A stretch of DNA of 64,000 bases from Paenibacillus allorhizosphaerae (GTDB taxonomy: Bacteria; Bacillota; Bacilli; Paenibacillales; NBRC-103111), in NCBI RefSeq assembly GCF_910594985.1, contig NZ_CAJVCE010000010.1, positions 124,001-188,000 on the forward strand. The letters are read 5' to 3'. A program made the position numbers and the translations under genes. Each line of letters starts with the position of its first letter. The stretch's first letter is position 1. Positions 8,006 to 17,246 of the stretch are shown piece by piece. A model generated the notes under the pieces. That model did not search any database. It was not told the origin of the DNA and was given only the letters and a program-made list of their open reading frames with translations.

Positions 8006-8710
8006 TCAGTTGGCCGGGCGCAAGACGACGAACTGTTTGCCTCTGCCTTTAGGCACCGTCCCTTCCTGATAGGAAACGATAAACGCCCGCCGCACCTTAT
8101 CTGTCTCATTGCCTTTGGAGGCATGCCACAGCAGCGCATGAAACAGCAAAATGGAGCCGGCCTTCATAGGAACGGGAATCGCCCCGCTCAAGTCCACTTC
8201 TTCCTCGATCAGCGCCCTTCGGCACGTACCGTTGTTTTTCGCCGCTAACGGCATTAGTCCTCCCGTATGGCTTCCGGGTACGACCCACAAACAGCCGTTC
8301 GCTTCATTCGTGTCCTGCAGAGGAACCCAAATGGACATCCGCGCGGAGCTCGAGACCACTTCATTATAATAAGCGTCATCTTGATGCCAGTGGCAGACGG
8401 ATTCGCTATGCGGCAGCTTCGTAAGCAGCTTCGAGGAAAAAATGGAGATCCCCGGCTTTACGATGTCTTCGATAAGCGTAAGGATTCGCTCGTCGTACGC
8501 AAAATTTTTCGTTTTGTCGGTCAGCAGCGCCAATTGATAAATGAATCCTTCGTGCTCCCCTTGCGTTTGCAGCCGCGTATCGCCCGTTTCCGACAGTGCA
8601 TGAAGTTCGTCATTCATCTGCTGCAGTTCATCAACCGAGAAAAAATCCGGGATAACTACATAGCCTTGCTCATCATAATGTTTCTGTTCGTCCTGCGTCA
8701 ATTTGCGCAT
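8006..8710 (-). CDS. Phytanoyl-CoA dioxygenase (PhyH) family Fe(II)/2-oxoglutarate oxygenase
   Basis: A 234-residue single-domain oxygenase. The iron-binding facial triad is visible as His109-x-Asp111 (CHWHQDDAYY) and a distal His in LLFHALLWHAS, with a 2-oxoglutarate-binding Arg in VRRAFIVSY. The segment NGCLWVVPGSHTGGL is the classic PhyH loop. Small PhyH proteins hydroxylate diverse metabolites (for example ectoine by EctD, phosphonates, lipids). Nothing in the neighbourhood names the substrate, and no ectoine synthesis genes are present. Start: a GTG-ATG-ATC-ATG cluster is present; the ATG at 8710 has the best spacing to AGAGGTG. It is likely the first gene of a two-gene unit with the AraC regulator. 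Confidence 0.85.
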   Translation of the reverse strand: MRKLTQDEQKHYDEQGYVVIPDFFSVDELQQMNDELHALSETGDTRLQTQGEHEGFIYQLALLTDKTKNFAYDERILTLIEDIVKPGISIFSSKLLTKLPHSESVCHWHQDDAYYNEVVSSSARMSIWVPLQDTNEANGCLWVVPGSHTGGLMPLAAKNNGTCRRALIEEEVDLSGAIPVPMKAGSILLFHALLWHASKGNETDKVRRAFIVSYQEGTVPKGRGKQFVVLRPAN

Positions 8711-8820
8711 GATCATCACCTCTGACGTCGTTGTTACGCCTATTCTACTACTCTGCAGAAAGCGATACCATGGAGAAATAGGATGCAGGGAATGGACAAA
8801 TCTGATATGGATGACCTGTA

Positions 8821-8857
8821 AAAAAAGAAGCTATGCCTTACGGCATAACTTCTTTTT
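8821..8857. terminator. Bidirectional terminator between PhyH and pdaA
   Basis: AAAAAAGAAG-C-TATGCC-TTAC-GGCATA-A-CTTCTTTTTT is a near-perfect hairpin flanked by A and T tracts, so it can work on both strands. It lies nine bases beyond the pdaA stop codon on the minus strand and upstream of PhyH. Confidence 0.85.
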
Positions 8858-8865
8858 TGCTCGAA

Positions 8866-9651
8866 TTAGTATTGCCTTGTCGTCAGTTGGTCCAGGCTTT
8901 TGAACTCATATCCCTGCTTCTTCGCGTCGTCGATAATGCGTCCCAGCGCCTCCGCGTTATCCTTCGATACGCTATGCAGCAAAATGACGGCCCCGGGATG
9001 CAGCTGCTGCATCACCTGCCGGTACGCATAGTCCGCGCCTTTCTGTTCCTTCGGATCCCAATCGCGGTATGCCACCGACCAAAATACGTTTGTATAGCCC
9101 AGCTTGCCGCTCGTCTCCAATACCCGTTCGCTGAAAATGCCACGCGGCGGGCGAAGGTAGCGCATTTCCTGCTGACCGGTAACTTGGGCTACGCCTTCCT
9201 TCACTTTGTCGAGTTCGTCTTTGATTTGAGCAGAGGAAATTTGGCTCATATCCGGATGGCTCCACGAGTGATTTCCGATCAGATGACCCTCGCTGGTCAT
9301 GCGCTTCATCAGTTCCGGCTGGTCCTTAATGTAATGGCCGGTGACGAAAAAGATGGCCGGAACTTGCTTTTCCTTCAGGACGTCGAGAATTTGCGGCGTG
9401 TAGCCGTTCTCGTACCCGTTATCGAACGTAAGGTACAGCTCTTTGTTCGCGGTATTCCCGAGAAAGACAGCCCCGTGCTTCTCCACGATGCCTCTGAAGC
9501 CCTCTTCGTTGATCGAGGCCGGCGAGCCGTTGCGGCTCTTCTTAAAGCCGAAATGATAAGTACGATCCGCGTTGCCGCCGGCGGTTGCGGTCCAAGGCGA
9601 CACGGCTACGCTTAATATCAATATCATAAGAATGGTCAAGCAGCGCTTCAT
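8866..9651 (-). CDS. pdaA: Delta-lactam-biosynthetic polysaccharide de-N-acetylase (PdaA-like)
   Basis: A 261-residue exported carbohydrate esterase 4 protein. An N-terminal signal peptide (about 1-25) is followed by a YHFGFKKSRNG motif characteristic of PdaA, then the NodB domain: TFDNGYENG (catalytic Asp), GNHSWSHPDM (metal-binding His pair), RPPRGIFS and the LLHSVS motif. In Bacillus, PdaA deacetylates muramic acid in spore cortex after CwlD has cut the side chain, giving the muramic delta-lactam needed for germination. That role fits the nearby germinant receptor operon, although the two are not linked by transcription. Length equals the Bacillus protein. Start supported by CGGAAGGAG upstream. 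Confidence 0.88.
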   Translation of the reverse strand: MKRCLTILMILILSVAVSPWTATAGGNADRTYHFGFKKSRNGSPASINEEGFRGIVEKHGAVFLGNTANKELYLTFDNGYENGYTPQILDVLKEKQVPAIFFVTGHYIKDQPELMKRMTSEGHLIGNHSWSHPDMSQISSAQIKDELDKVKEGVAQVTGQQEMRYLRPPRGIFSERVLETSGKLGYTNVFWSVAYRDWDPKEQKGADYAYRQVMQQLHPGAVILLHSVSKDNAEALGRIIDDAKKQGYEFKSLDQLTTRQY

Positions 9652-9760
9652 GTGTATAGTCTCCTTCCGGATTTTTTCAGTTGCAGCGGCAGTGGCAGAT
9701 AGCTACTATAGGAAAATGCGGTCGTGCTATGTTATTGTAGAAAGAGAGGTGAGACTGAAC

Positions 9761-10513
9761 ATGAATTATGTCGTCATTGATCTGGAATTCAACGGACGCA
9801 AGCATTACGACGTAAGGCCGATGGAGATTATCGAAATCGGCGCGGTTAAATTAAACGAACAGCTGGAAATTACGGACACGTTCCAATCCTATATACGGCC
9901 CAACTTCCCGATCAATCGGTTTGCGCTGCAATTTTGCGGCATTTCGAAAGAAACGCTGCTGGAAAGCGATTCGTTTGCCGAAGTGATCGGGAGGTTTCAG
10001 CAATTTTGCGGCGAGTCTTGCAAGCTGTTTGCCTGGGGTGCCGGCGATTTCTTTCATCTATTCGTAGACTGCAAAGTGAACCGTCTGAGCTCTGCCTGGC
10101 TGGACAAGCTGGTAGACTTGACCCGTTTCTTTGAAGGCGGCTTGCAGCAAGCTTTGGTCGACCATCAATTGGAAGCGATCGGACAGCATCACTCGGCTCT
10201 GGACGATGCGCTCAATGCGGTGCAGCTGCTCAAGCATCAACCGGAAATCATCCAATCTAATCAATATTTTGCACCCGACCCATTTAAACTATGTACCGGC
10301 GGCATTAAAAAGCGGATTATGCTTTGCGTGGACGAAGCGATCGCCCAAAATAAAGTGCTGGCATGGAGCGAGTTCAAAACAGATGCTCAAACGAGACAGT
10401 ATTTCAAGGTAATGCATCTGACCGAAGACGAAATACGGCTCGTCGAGCAGTTGTTCATAAAACTGTCCAACATGAAATACGGCCGCAAATGGAAAAAGCT
10501 GCAGACCACCTGA
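9761..10513 (+). CDS. 3'-5' exonuclease, DEDDh superfamily (KapD-like)
   Basis: A 250-residue protein with an exonuclease fold in its first 180 residues. Exo I is DLEFNG (Asp-x-Glu), Exo II sits in FAWGAGDFFHL, and Exo III is HHSALDDALNA (His and Asp). About 70 C-terminal residues have no motif I know. The layout resembles KapD/Snipper/ERI-like exonucleases, which act on single-stranded RNA or DNA ends. The frame is open upstream to 9572, but the ATG at 9761 follows AGAGAGGTGAG and gives a proper first beta strand (MNYVVIDLEF). Divergent from pdaA. Confidence 0.82.
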   Translation: MNYVVIDLEFNGRKHYDVRPMEIIEIGAVKLNEQLEITDTFQSYIRPNFPINRFALQFCGISKETLLESDSFAEVIGRFQQFCGESCKLFAWGAGDFFHLFVDCKVNRLSSAWLDKLVDLTRFFEGGLQQALVDHQLEAIGQHHSALDDALNAVQLLKHQPEIIQSNQYFAPDPFKLCTGGIKKRIMLCVDEAIAQNKVLAWSEFKTDAQTRQYFKVMHLTEDEIRLVEQLFIKLSNMKYGRKWKKLQTT

Positions 10514-10538
10514 TGTTTCAGGGGCTGCAGCTTTTTTC
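10493..10538 (+). terminator. Terminator overlapping the end of the exonuclease gene
   Basis: AAAAGCTGCAG pairs with CTGCAGCTTTT, with an inner CCTGA/TTCAGG stem, and ends in a T tract (CTTTTTTCTT). The left arm lies within the last codons of the exonuclease. The A-rich left side lets it also serve the convergent permease gene. Confidence 0.75.
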
Positions 10539-10546
10539 TTAAGAAA

Positions 10547-11380
10547 TTATCCTTTCACCGCGCCGGCGGTAATGCCTTGAATAATGTACCGCTGCATCAG
10601 CAGGAAAAAGATCATGACCGGGATGACCGCCATCGTCAGCGCCGCCATGGCCAAATGCCACTCGTTCGTATATTGGCCGAAATAGACGGATGAGGCAAGC
10701 GGGATCGTCTGATTTTTTTTGGAGCTCAACGTAATGAGCGGCAGCAGGAAATCGTTCCAAATCCAAAGCGAATGCAAAATGGCGATCGTCGTTGTAATCG
10801 GCTTCAATAGCGGCATTAGTATCCGGAAAAAGACGCCGACCGGTCCGCTGCCGTCGATGTGCGCCGCTTCCTCCAGCTCGCGGGGAATGGACTTGATGAA
10901 GCCGTGATACAGGAACAAGGCGAGCGGAATGCCGAATCCCCAGTACATCATAATAATGCCGTAAAGCGTATTGATCAGATGCAGGTCCTTGGCGACTTTC
11001 ACCAGCGGAATCATCATCGTCTGAAACGGAATCACAAGCGAAGACAGGATGATCAAAAATATCGCCTGACTTACGCGTCCCGGCCGGCGAACGAGCTGAT
11101 AGGCTGCCGCCGAGCTGATCAGCAGGATTCCCACTACCGAAAATACGGTAATAATCAAAGAGTTCATGAATACGCCGAGAAAGTTGATTTGCTTCCAGAC
11201 GACCCCGAAATTTTTAAACTGGAATATATGGGGAAGCGCCACCGTCGAGGTTACGACCTCGTTGTAGGTTTTAAATCCGTTGATAAACGTCAAATATAAC
11301 GGAAAAAAGAAAGCGATCGCGAGCAAAACCATACCGAGTTCAAGCAGCAGCTTGCCTGCGCCATAACGTTCCCGATTCAC
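10547..11380 (-). CDS. Carbohydrate ABC transporter permease (MalG type)
   Basis: A 277-residue inner-membrane permease with six predicted helices. The EAA loop is visible as EELEEAAHIDGSGPVGVFFRIL, and the terminal QRYIIQGITAGAVKG is the standard MalG ending. It begins with GTG inside the ATGTGA that ends the upstream permease gene (four-base overlap), preceded by GGGAGGTGGAGAT, so translation is coupled. Together with the MalF-type partner and the binding protein it forms a sugar importer. The operon contains no ATPase. Confidence 0.9.
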   Translation of the reverse strand: MNRERYGAGKLLLELGMVLLAIAFFFPLYLTFINGFKTYNEVVTSTVALPHIFQFKNFGVVWKQINFLGVFMNSLIITVFSVVGILLISSAAAYQLVRRPGRVSQAIFLIILSSLVIPFQTMMIPLVKVAKDLHLINTLYGIIMMYWGFGIPLALFLYHGFIKSIPRELEEAAHIDGSGPVGVFFRILMPLLKPITTTIAILHSLWIWNDFLLPLITLSSKKNQTIPLASSVYFGQYTNEWHLAMAALTMAVIPVMIFFLLMQRYIIQGITAGAVKG

Positions 11381-12255
11381 ATCTCCACCTCCCTGCGTTT
11401 CATGATCGCGACTTGAATCAGCGTGACGGATGCGAGCACAAGGAAGAAGACGACGGCTTTCGCCGAAGCGTACGTAAACAGATTCTTCGTGAACGCGTCC
11501 AAATAAATATGCAGCGCCAGCGATTCCGTCGCTCCGAACGGACCGCCTCTTGTAAGCGCGAAGTTCAAATCGAACCCTTTAAAGCCATTGGAAATCGCCA
11601 AAAACAAATTGATCGTCATCGCCGGACGAATGAGCGGCAGCACGACATGCCACAATTGCTTCCCCTTGCCCGCGCCGTCGATTTCCGCCGCCTCGAGCAT
11701 ATCTTTCGGCACTCCCTGCAGCGCCGCCAAATAAATGATCATGAAATAACCGACGGAATGCCACACCGTTACGATGACGAGCGACCAGAACGCATAGTTC
11801 GGCAAGCTGAGCCAGTTTTTCATAAACAACGTCCACCCGGTCGCGGCACCGATCTCGCCGAACAGCTGCGTAATAATGAACTGCCAAATGAAACCGATAA
11901 TGACGGGACCAATGACATAGGGCAAAAAAAACGCCGTGCGCAGCACATTGCGGCTTTTCAGTGCCATATTGAGCACCAGTGCGAGCAAGAGTCCAAACAG
12001 ATTGAGCAGCACCGTGGTGATGACAACGAATTTGGCCGTAAACGCAAACGATTTCATGAAACCGGTATCTTGCAACAGCTTCGCGTAATTGCTCCAGCCC
12101 GCCCAGCGAATATTGCTGCTGATGCCGTTCCAATCTTGAAACGAGAACACGATCGCGCGGACAAACGGAACCAAAACGATGAGCGTAAAGAACAGCGCGG
12201 CAGGGGCGACAAAGGCGATATAAACAAGATTTTGCCGGGCTCTGGTTTTTATCAT
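11377..12255 (-). CDS. Sugar ABC transporter permease (MalF type)
   Basis: A 292-residue permease with six predicted membrane helices and the EAA motif AAEIDGAGKGKQLWHVVLPL (about residues 190-210). First helix: IAFVAPAALFFTLIVLVPFV. AAAGGGGAGGAAC precedes the ATG. It lacks the long periplasmic loop of enterobacterial MalF, as is normal in Firmicutes. It lies 83 bases after the binding-protein gene, with a hairpin in the gap that probably lowers permease expression relative to the binding protein. Confidence 0.9.
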   Translation of the reverse strand: MIKTRARQNLVYIAFVAPAALFFTLIVLVPFVRAIVFSFQDWNGISSNIRWAGWSNYAKLLQDTGFMKSFAFTAKFVVITTVLLNLFGLLLALVLNMALKSRNVLRTAFFLPYVIGPVIIGFIWQFIITQLFGEIGAATGWTLFMKNWLSLPNYAFWSLVIVTVWHSVGYFMIIYLAALQGVPKDMLEAAEIDGAGKGKQLWHVVLPLIRPAMTINLFLAISNGFKGFDLNFALTRGGPFGATESLALHIYLDAFTKNLFTYASAKAVVFFLVLASVTLIQVAIMKRREVEM

Positions 12256-12287
12256 GTTCCTCCCCTTTCATAAGGGCGCGAAGGAAA

Positions 12288-12327
12288 GAAGGCGCATAGC
12301 CCGCCGTTATGGAGACTATGCACCTTC
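12288..12327 (-). promoter_or_regulatory. Intercistronic hairpin between binding-protein and permease genes
   Basis: GAAGGTGCATAG and CTATGCGCCTTC (minus strand) pair over 12 positions with one G-T pair around a 16-base loop, followed by TTTCCTTC. Such structures commonly protect the upstream binding-protein message and partly terminate transcription. Confidence 0.6.
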
Positions 12328-12338
12328 AACGCACCCGA

Positions 12339-13622
12339 CTATTTTTTTCTTGCGTTCCAAATGTTCTGTACTTCCGCCAGCGCCTGTTCTTTCTTCATCT
12401 GCCCGCCCACATAAGCTTGCAGCGGCTTTGCAAATTCCTGGTTCGTACCGGAAGGCCACAGCGTATGCGCCCACGGAATCGTTTGATTTTTCGAGACGTA
12501 CGCGCTCAAATCTTCGGCCAGCGGTCCGAGATCCGGCGTCGTCTTGAGGTCGGTAAAGGCCGGAATCAGCTTGAAGGAATCCACCAAATACTTTTGGCCG
12601 TTTTCATGGATCCAGTTCAGGAACTTCTTGCTTTCCTCCAAGTTTTTGGAGTTTTTGTTAATGACGTAGTAGCCTGGCACGCCTACCGGCATCTTCGTAT
12701 CGGCGGCATTGTCGGTGAGCGGAATCGCGAACATGCCCATTTTGATGTTCGGGTTGATTTTCATAATCGAGTCGATCGTCCATACGCCTTGCTGCATCAT
12801 GGCCGTTTTGCCGGAAGAGAAGTCGGCTACTTGATTGTCATAGCTGACGCCTACCGATTCCGCGCCTTTTCCGTATTTCAACGTCGAGTCCAGCACGTCG
12901 AAGAATCCGTTCATCGCCGCGACGTCGCTGACTTTCGCCTGGCCTTTATTGATTTTATCGATGGTCGCAACCGGATCTTTCTCGTAAGCAAACGGCAGGT
13001 TGAACAAATGCTGGCCGAGAATCCACCACTCTTTGTAGCCTTCGGCAAACGAAGGAATATTCGCCGCCTTCAGCTTCTCGTTCGCCTGCTTCAATTCCGT
13101 CAGCGTCGTCGGCACTTTGTCGATGCCTGCCTTCGCGACCAAATCTTTGTTATAAATAAAACCGTACCCTTCGAATGCGATCGGGAAGCCGAGCTTCTTG
13201 CCGCCTACGGTCATCCCTTGCACGGCGGAAGGAGATACTTTGGACATCCACGGCTCGTTCGACAAATCCGCCAATTTATCGGACCAGTCGGCAATATCGG
13301 TATACGCCTTGGTCATGAACACATCCGGCTCGTCTCCGGAAGCAAACCGGGTTTTGAGCAGCGTCTCGTAATCTTTGGTCACTTGCGCTTCGATGATGAC
13401 ATTCGGGTTTTGCTTCATGTACTCATCGGCCATCGCCTTTACTTTATCTGTAATCTCCACTTTGAACTGCATTAACTTGATCGTGACTTTACCGCTGCCG
13501 GCTGCATTGCCCGCCGCCTTGTTCGAACCCGCCTGACCGCTCGGCTCATCCCCGCCAGCACAGCCGACGAGCGACGACAAAAGCAGTGTGCTGACGGTTA
13601 ACGTAGAAAGCCATTTTTTCAT
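12339..13622 (-). CDS. Sugar-binding lipoprotein of an ABC importer (family 1)
   Basis: A 427-residue extracellular solute-binding protein. The lipobox LVGC places the lipidated Cys at residue 21, followed by a Gly/Ser/Ala linker (22-50) and the two-lobe binding fold. Family-1 features include ASGDEPDVFM, YNKDLVAKAG and GKTAMMQQGVW. The ATG at 13622 has GGGGGACGAAAG upstream; a longer frame to 13715 would bury the signal peptide. It is first in the binding protein-MalF-MalG unit and follows the YesM/YesN genes on the same strand, which points to control by that two-component system. The substrate is an oligosaccharide by family; which one is not readable. Confidence 0.9.
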   Translation of the reverse strand: MKKWLSTLTVSTLLLSSLVGCAGGDEPSGQAGSNKAAGNAAGSGKVTIKLMQFKVEITDKVKAMADEYMKQNPNVIIEAQVTKDYETLLKTRFASGDEPDVFMTKAYTDIADWSDKLADLSNEPWMSKVSPSAVQGMTVGGKKLGFPIAFEGYGFIYNKDLVAKAGIDKVPTTLTELKQANEKLKAANIPSFAEGYKEWWILGQHLFNLPFAYEKDPVATIDKINKGQAKVSDVAAMNGFFDVLDSTLKYGKGAESVGVSYDNQVADFSSGKTAMMQQGVWTIDSIMKINPNIKMGMFAIPLTDNAADTKMPVGVPGYYVINKNSKNLEESKKFLNWIHENGQKYLVDSFKLIPAFTDLKTTPDLGPLAEDLSAYVSKNQTIPWAHTLWPSGTNQEFAKPLQAYVGGQMKKEQALAEVQNIWNARKK

Positions 13623-13724
13623 ATACTTTCGTCCCCCTGCATCGTGGTTTCTTGTGGTTATGTTGTTTATTGTAAGGATGCGCAGGTCAAAAAGGCAGAG
13701 AATATTTTCGCCCAAATAAGGAAT

Positions 13725-15284
13725 TTATGAACCTCGATGCATTTTGCGGTACGACAGCGGCGGGAGCCCGTTTTGTTTTTTGAACACCTTGCTGAAATAG
13801 TTCTCGTCGGCGTAGCCGAGCATACCGGCAATCTCCGACACGGACAGCTCGGTATGCTTCAGCAGCGATGCGGCCTTCTCCATCCGCAGCTCCGTCATGT
13901 ACGTCATCACGGTCGTGTTGTACAGCTCCTTGAATTTTTTGGCGATATATTGCGGACTGAAATGAAACAATTCGGATAAGTCGGACAGCGAAATATTGTC
14001 CTGAAAATGCTTGTGAATGTAATCGCGAATCGACTGAATGCCGCGGTTTCCAGCGGCTTCGCCCCCTTCTTCCTCGATCAGCGCCCACCATTGGCGGACG
14101 ACCGCCTTCTCCCATTCATCCAGATCACTGATCCAAAGCGGAACGGACAAGTCCGTCGCATGCTTATAAAACAGCTGCCGAGCCGCCTTCTCCAGCATGA
14201 GATTCGCCTCGATGGAGCAAAGCTGCAGCTCCTTCAGGCAGAGCGAGCCGCGTTCGCGCAACGTCTGGACGAACGACCGGATAATTTCGGCAATGTAGAT
14301 TTTATTTTTCGTTTTGAGCGCGTTCAGCAAAAGCACTTCCTGGGCGGCGAAGCCCGGCAGCTCCGCCGGCTGCGACAGGTGCGCGGAGCGGTCGACGACG
14401 CTTAATTGGAGCAGCGCCGAACGGGCTTCCTGGGCGGCGGAAGGCAGCGATTCCACCCCCGCTGCCGTCTCGCACAGCCCTGCCAGCACTTTGAGCCCGA
14501 GAGTGGACTCCCATGCGCCGGTCACCTTCCCGATATAACTGGGGTATAGACCGGACAAGCCCTCACCCTCGGAGGAAGTGAGCAAAATCCACTGGTAGTC
14601 GTCAAGCCGACATAAGTAATGAGAACCGTACAAGCGCAGCGCTTCGTGGGTTATATTGTTGACGGCGAACAAGAACAGCTCCCCGTCTCCGGAAAAACGC
14701 CGGTCCACCAGCTCCATCCGGTTTTTGGGCAGCAGAAACGCCACGTTTATTTTTTCCATGGAAAGTCCGGTTTTATAGAAAAGACTGCGTATACCTTCGT
14801 GAAACGCAACCTCCCCTTTCAAATACAAAGCCAGCTTCTGCTCGTCGAGCAGCGCACCCGCCTGGCGCAAACGATGCTCGGTCTCGCGCTCGTCGCGCAA
14901 GCTGTTCTCCCTCTGCCTCCAAGCTGCAATCGCCCGCTCCAGCGCCTGCTCCAGGTCCGCTTTGCGGAACGGCTTGAGAATATAATCGACGCCTTGCGCG
15001 CGAATGGCGGCCTTCGTATAAATGAAATCGTCATATCCGCTCACCACGATGATTTGCGTGTCCCAGCCTTCATCGCGAATCCGCTGCAGCAGCTCCATCC
15101 CGTTCATCTCCGGCATGCTCATGTCGCAAAACAAGATGGCCGGCTTATACTCGCGAATAAGCAGCAGGGCTTCCGTCCCGTTCTCCGCCATAAGCCGCTG
15201 CTCTATGCCGAATTTGGGCCAGTCGACGGACAGCTCGATCCCATCCCTTACGTGCTCTTCGTCGTCTACAATCAACACTTTCAA
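13725..15284 (-). CDS. yesN: Response regulator, receiver plus AraC-type DNA-binding domain (YesN type)
   Basis: A 519-residue regulator. The receiver domain occupies about 1-120 (LIVDDEE acidic pocket, CDMSMPEMNG with the phosphoacceptor Asp, KPFRKADL). A middle region of about 270 residues has no clear motif. A C-terminal AraC helix-turn-helix pair follows (about 415-515; LFHFSPQYIAKKFKELYN and MLGYADENYFSKVFKKQNG). It starts with TTG at 15284, whose last bases overlap the TGA of the kinase gene (TTGA), with AAGGAGGGG upstream; upstream in-frame codons belong to the kinase frame region. YesN-type regulators activate transport and degradation genes for polysaccharides. The adjacent importer operon is the likely target. 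Confidence 0.88.
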   Translation of the reverse strand: MKVLIVDDEEHVRDGIELSVDWPKFGIEQRLMAENGTEALLLIREYKPAILFCDMSMPEMNGMELLQRIRDEGWDTQIIVVSGYDDFIYTKAAIRAQGVDYILKPFRKADLEQALERAIAAWRQRENSLRDERETEHRLRQAGALLDEQKLALYLKGEVAFHEGIRSLFYKTGLSMEKINVAFLLPKNRMELVDRRFSGDGELFLFAVNNITHEALRLYGSHYLCRLDDYQWILLTSSEGEGLSGLYPSYIGKVTGAWESTLGLKVLAGLCETAAGVESLPSAAQEARSALLQLSVVDRSAHLSQPAELPGFAAQEVLLLNALKTKNKIYIAEIIRSFVQTLRERGSLCLKELQLCSIEANLMLEKAARQLFYKHATDLSVPLWISDLDEWEKAVVRQWWALIEEEGGEAAGNRGIQSIRDYIHKHFQDNISLSDLSELFHFSPQYIAKKFKELYNTTVMTYMTELRMEKAASLLKHTELSVSEIAGMLGYADENYFSKVFKKQNGLPPLSYRKMHRGS

Positions 15285-17041
15285 TTCGACCCCTCCTTGT
15301 CGGCAGCCCCAGTGTCCACCGTAAGAACAATTTCCGTCGCTTCGTAAGGCGTGCTTTCCATCGACCAAGCAAATCGGTCGCCGTAATACAGGCGCAAACG
15401 CTTGAGCACATTAAGCAGCCCGATGCCGCTTTCTTCCCCGTAATGAAGCCGGTCTTCCTCATACTGTTTCCGGATGCCATCCATCACGTCCTGACTGATC
15501 CCTTTTCCGTTATCGATCATGCGAATGACCAGCGCCTCGTCCCATTCGATGCCGATATGCAGCGTCCCCGTGCCGCGCCCTTTCTCCATGCCGTGAACGA
15601 TACTGTTCTCGACGAGCGGCTGCAAGATCATTTTCGGCACTTCGATGCAGAGGGCTTCATTCGGGCAAGTGAGCGTATAGGACAACCTGTTTTTGAAACG
15701 TCCCGTTTGCAGCGATAAGTAGTGTTCAATATGCTCAATTTCCAGCTTGAGCGGCACGGTCTCCGTCTGCAGATCCATACTGTAGCGCAGGATGGCCCCA
15801 AGCTCGCCGATCTTGTCGCTTACTTCTTCCGAGCCGTGGCGCAGTGCCAGCGTCCCTATGGATTGCAGCGTGTTGTACAGAAAATGGGGGTTGATTTGCG
15901 CCTGCAGCATCTTCAGCTGCGCGCTTGTCAGCTCCAGCCGGTTGCGGTATTCCCGGTTCATCAGGTCGTCCAAATTATGAATCATCGTCTGGAACCGCTG
16001 CTCCAGAACGCCCAATTCGTCTTCCCGCCCGGACGGGCGCTCAATCCGAAAGTTGCCGGTTTCTACGCGGGCAATGCTGCGGAGCAGCCGTTTAACCGGA
16101 GAGATCGTGAAATACGACAGTAAAAAAGCCGTTACGAGCACAAAGGCAATCGCTGCCATCTGAATAATCAACGATCGGCCCAAGGTTCGATTGGCGGACT
16201 CGTTAATCGCCGCCGATGGTACAAATTTGACCAGGGTCAGCGGCAGCTCCATGTAGTGATCTTTCATATATACGAATACCCCGTGCTGCCCGTTGAAGTC
16301 GCCTTTAAACGAACCTTGCGTCCTCCCCGCGACAAGTTCATTCACGGCGGCCGGCTCCATAGCCGCTCCTCCGCCTGAATCGTACAACAGCTTCAAATCA
16401 TCCTGGATGTACAGGAATACATCGTTTCCCTCGGACAGCCCCGTGCGCAAGATGGTCCCGATTTCATCCATGCCGATATACAGCGACAGCACGCCGAGCG
16501 TCTCCGGCCTCGGATAATCGACGAGCAGTTGATGGAGCGCGAGCACTTTTTCTTTATCGACGTAAGCCACCTCGTACCGGTGCGTTCTCTTCCATTCCCG
16601 GTCTTCTTTACCCGGAATTGCCATCGGCGGCATGTGGACGTTGATCCCGACCTGGCTGTTGTTGTATTTCATAAACGACTGCCCGCTGAGCGCGCTCATG
16701 TAGCGGGTCGCGCGAAATTCGGAACGGGTGTTGTAAAGATTGTCCACTTGCGTAGTGATGAATAACGATTGGGCGGGAACGATCTCTTTCGACCGCAAAT
16801 ACTGCATCAGCGTCTGATCATAGTAAAAAGAAACGGATACCCGATTCAACTCCTGCATATACCGCTTAACGTTTTCCATGCTGAGGCTCATTTGATCCAG
16901 ATTTAAATCGATCACTTGTTTTTTGACTGAATCGGAGGTCGTTTTGTACGAGATGATATTCGACAAGGTATACGGAATAATGGTCGAAATCAGCATCCCC
17001 GCAAGCAATTTCGCCAGCAAACTTCGCTTGAACCAGTTCAT
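15281..17041 (-). CDS. yesM: Sensor histidine kinase (YesM type)
   Basis: A 586-residue membrane sensor kinase. A first membrane helix (about 8-28) is followed by an extracytoplasmic sensor of about 260 residues, a second helix (about 285-310; SLIIQMAAIAFVLVTAFLLS), a HAMP linker, the His_kinase domain with INPHFLYNTLQ (phosphoacceptor His) and a HATPase domain (LVENSIVHGMEKG, DNGKGIS, GIGLLNV). The ATG at 17041 has AAGGGGAAAACC upstream; a second in-frame ATG 12 codons earlier lacks a site. The gene overlaps yesN by four bases. It is divergent from the germination operon. Confidence 0.9.
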   Translation of the reverse strand: MNWFKRSLLAKLLAGMLISTIIPYTLSNIISYKTTSDSVKKQVIDLNLDQMSLSMENVKRYMQELNRVSVSFYYDQTLMQYLRSKEIVPAQSLFITTQVDNLYNTRSEFRATRYMSALSGQSFMKYNNSQVGINVHMPPMAIPGKEDREWKRTHRYEVAYVDKEKVLALHQLLVDYPRPETLGVLSLYIGMDEIGTILRTGLSEGNDVFLYIQDDLKLLYDSGGGAAMEPAAVNELVAGRTQGSFKGDFNGQHGVFVYMKDHYMELPLTLVKFVPSAAINESANRTLGRSLIIQMAAIAFVLVTAFLLSYFTISPVKRLLRSIARVETGNFRIERPSGREDELGVLEQRFQTMIHNLDDLMNREYRNRLELTSAQLKMLQAQINPHFLYNTLQSIGTLALRHGSEEVSDKIGELGAILRYSMDLQTETVPLKLEIEHIEHYLSLQTGRFKNRLSYTLTCPNEALCIEVPKMILQPLVENSIVHGMEKGRGTGTLHIGIEWDEALVIRMIDNGKGISQDVMDGIRKQYEEDRLHYGEESGIGLLNVLKRLRLYYGDRFAWSMESTPYEATEIVLTVDTGAADKEGSN

Positions 17042-17246
17042 CGGTTTTCCCCTTACATATTTTCGTTTCAAACTCATTCACCCCCCATCATACCAACGCA
17101 CCTTGTCGGACGGCAAAAACAAATTTATGCAATTTTGGCGAGGAAGGATCGGCAAGTCTCGGAACGGGAATCGTTATCATTACATAATTAGACAACGTTC
17201 GGCAAACAATGAAACAGAGGAAAGATTGGCAGCGGAGGTGCGCATA

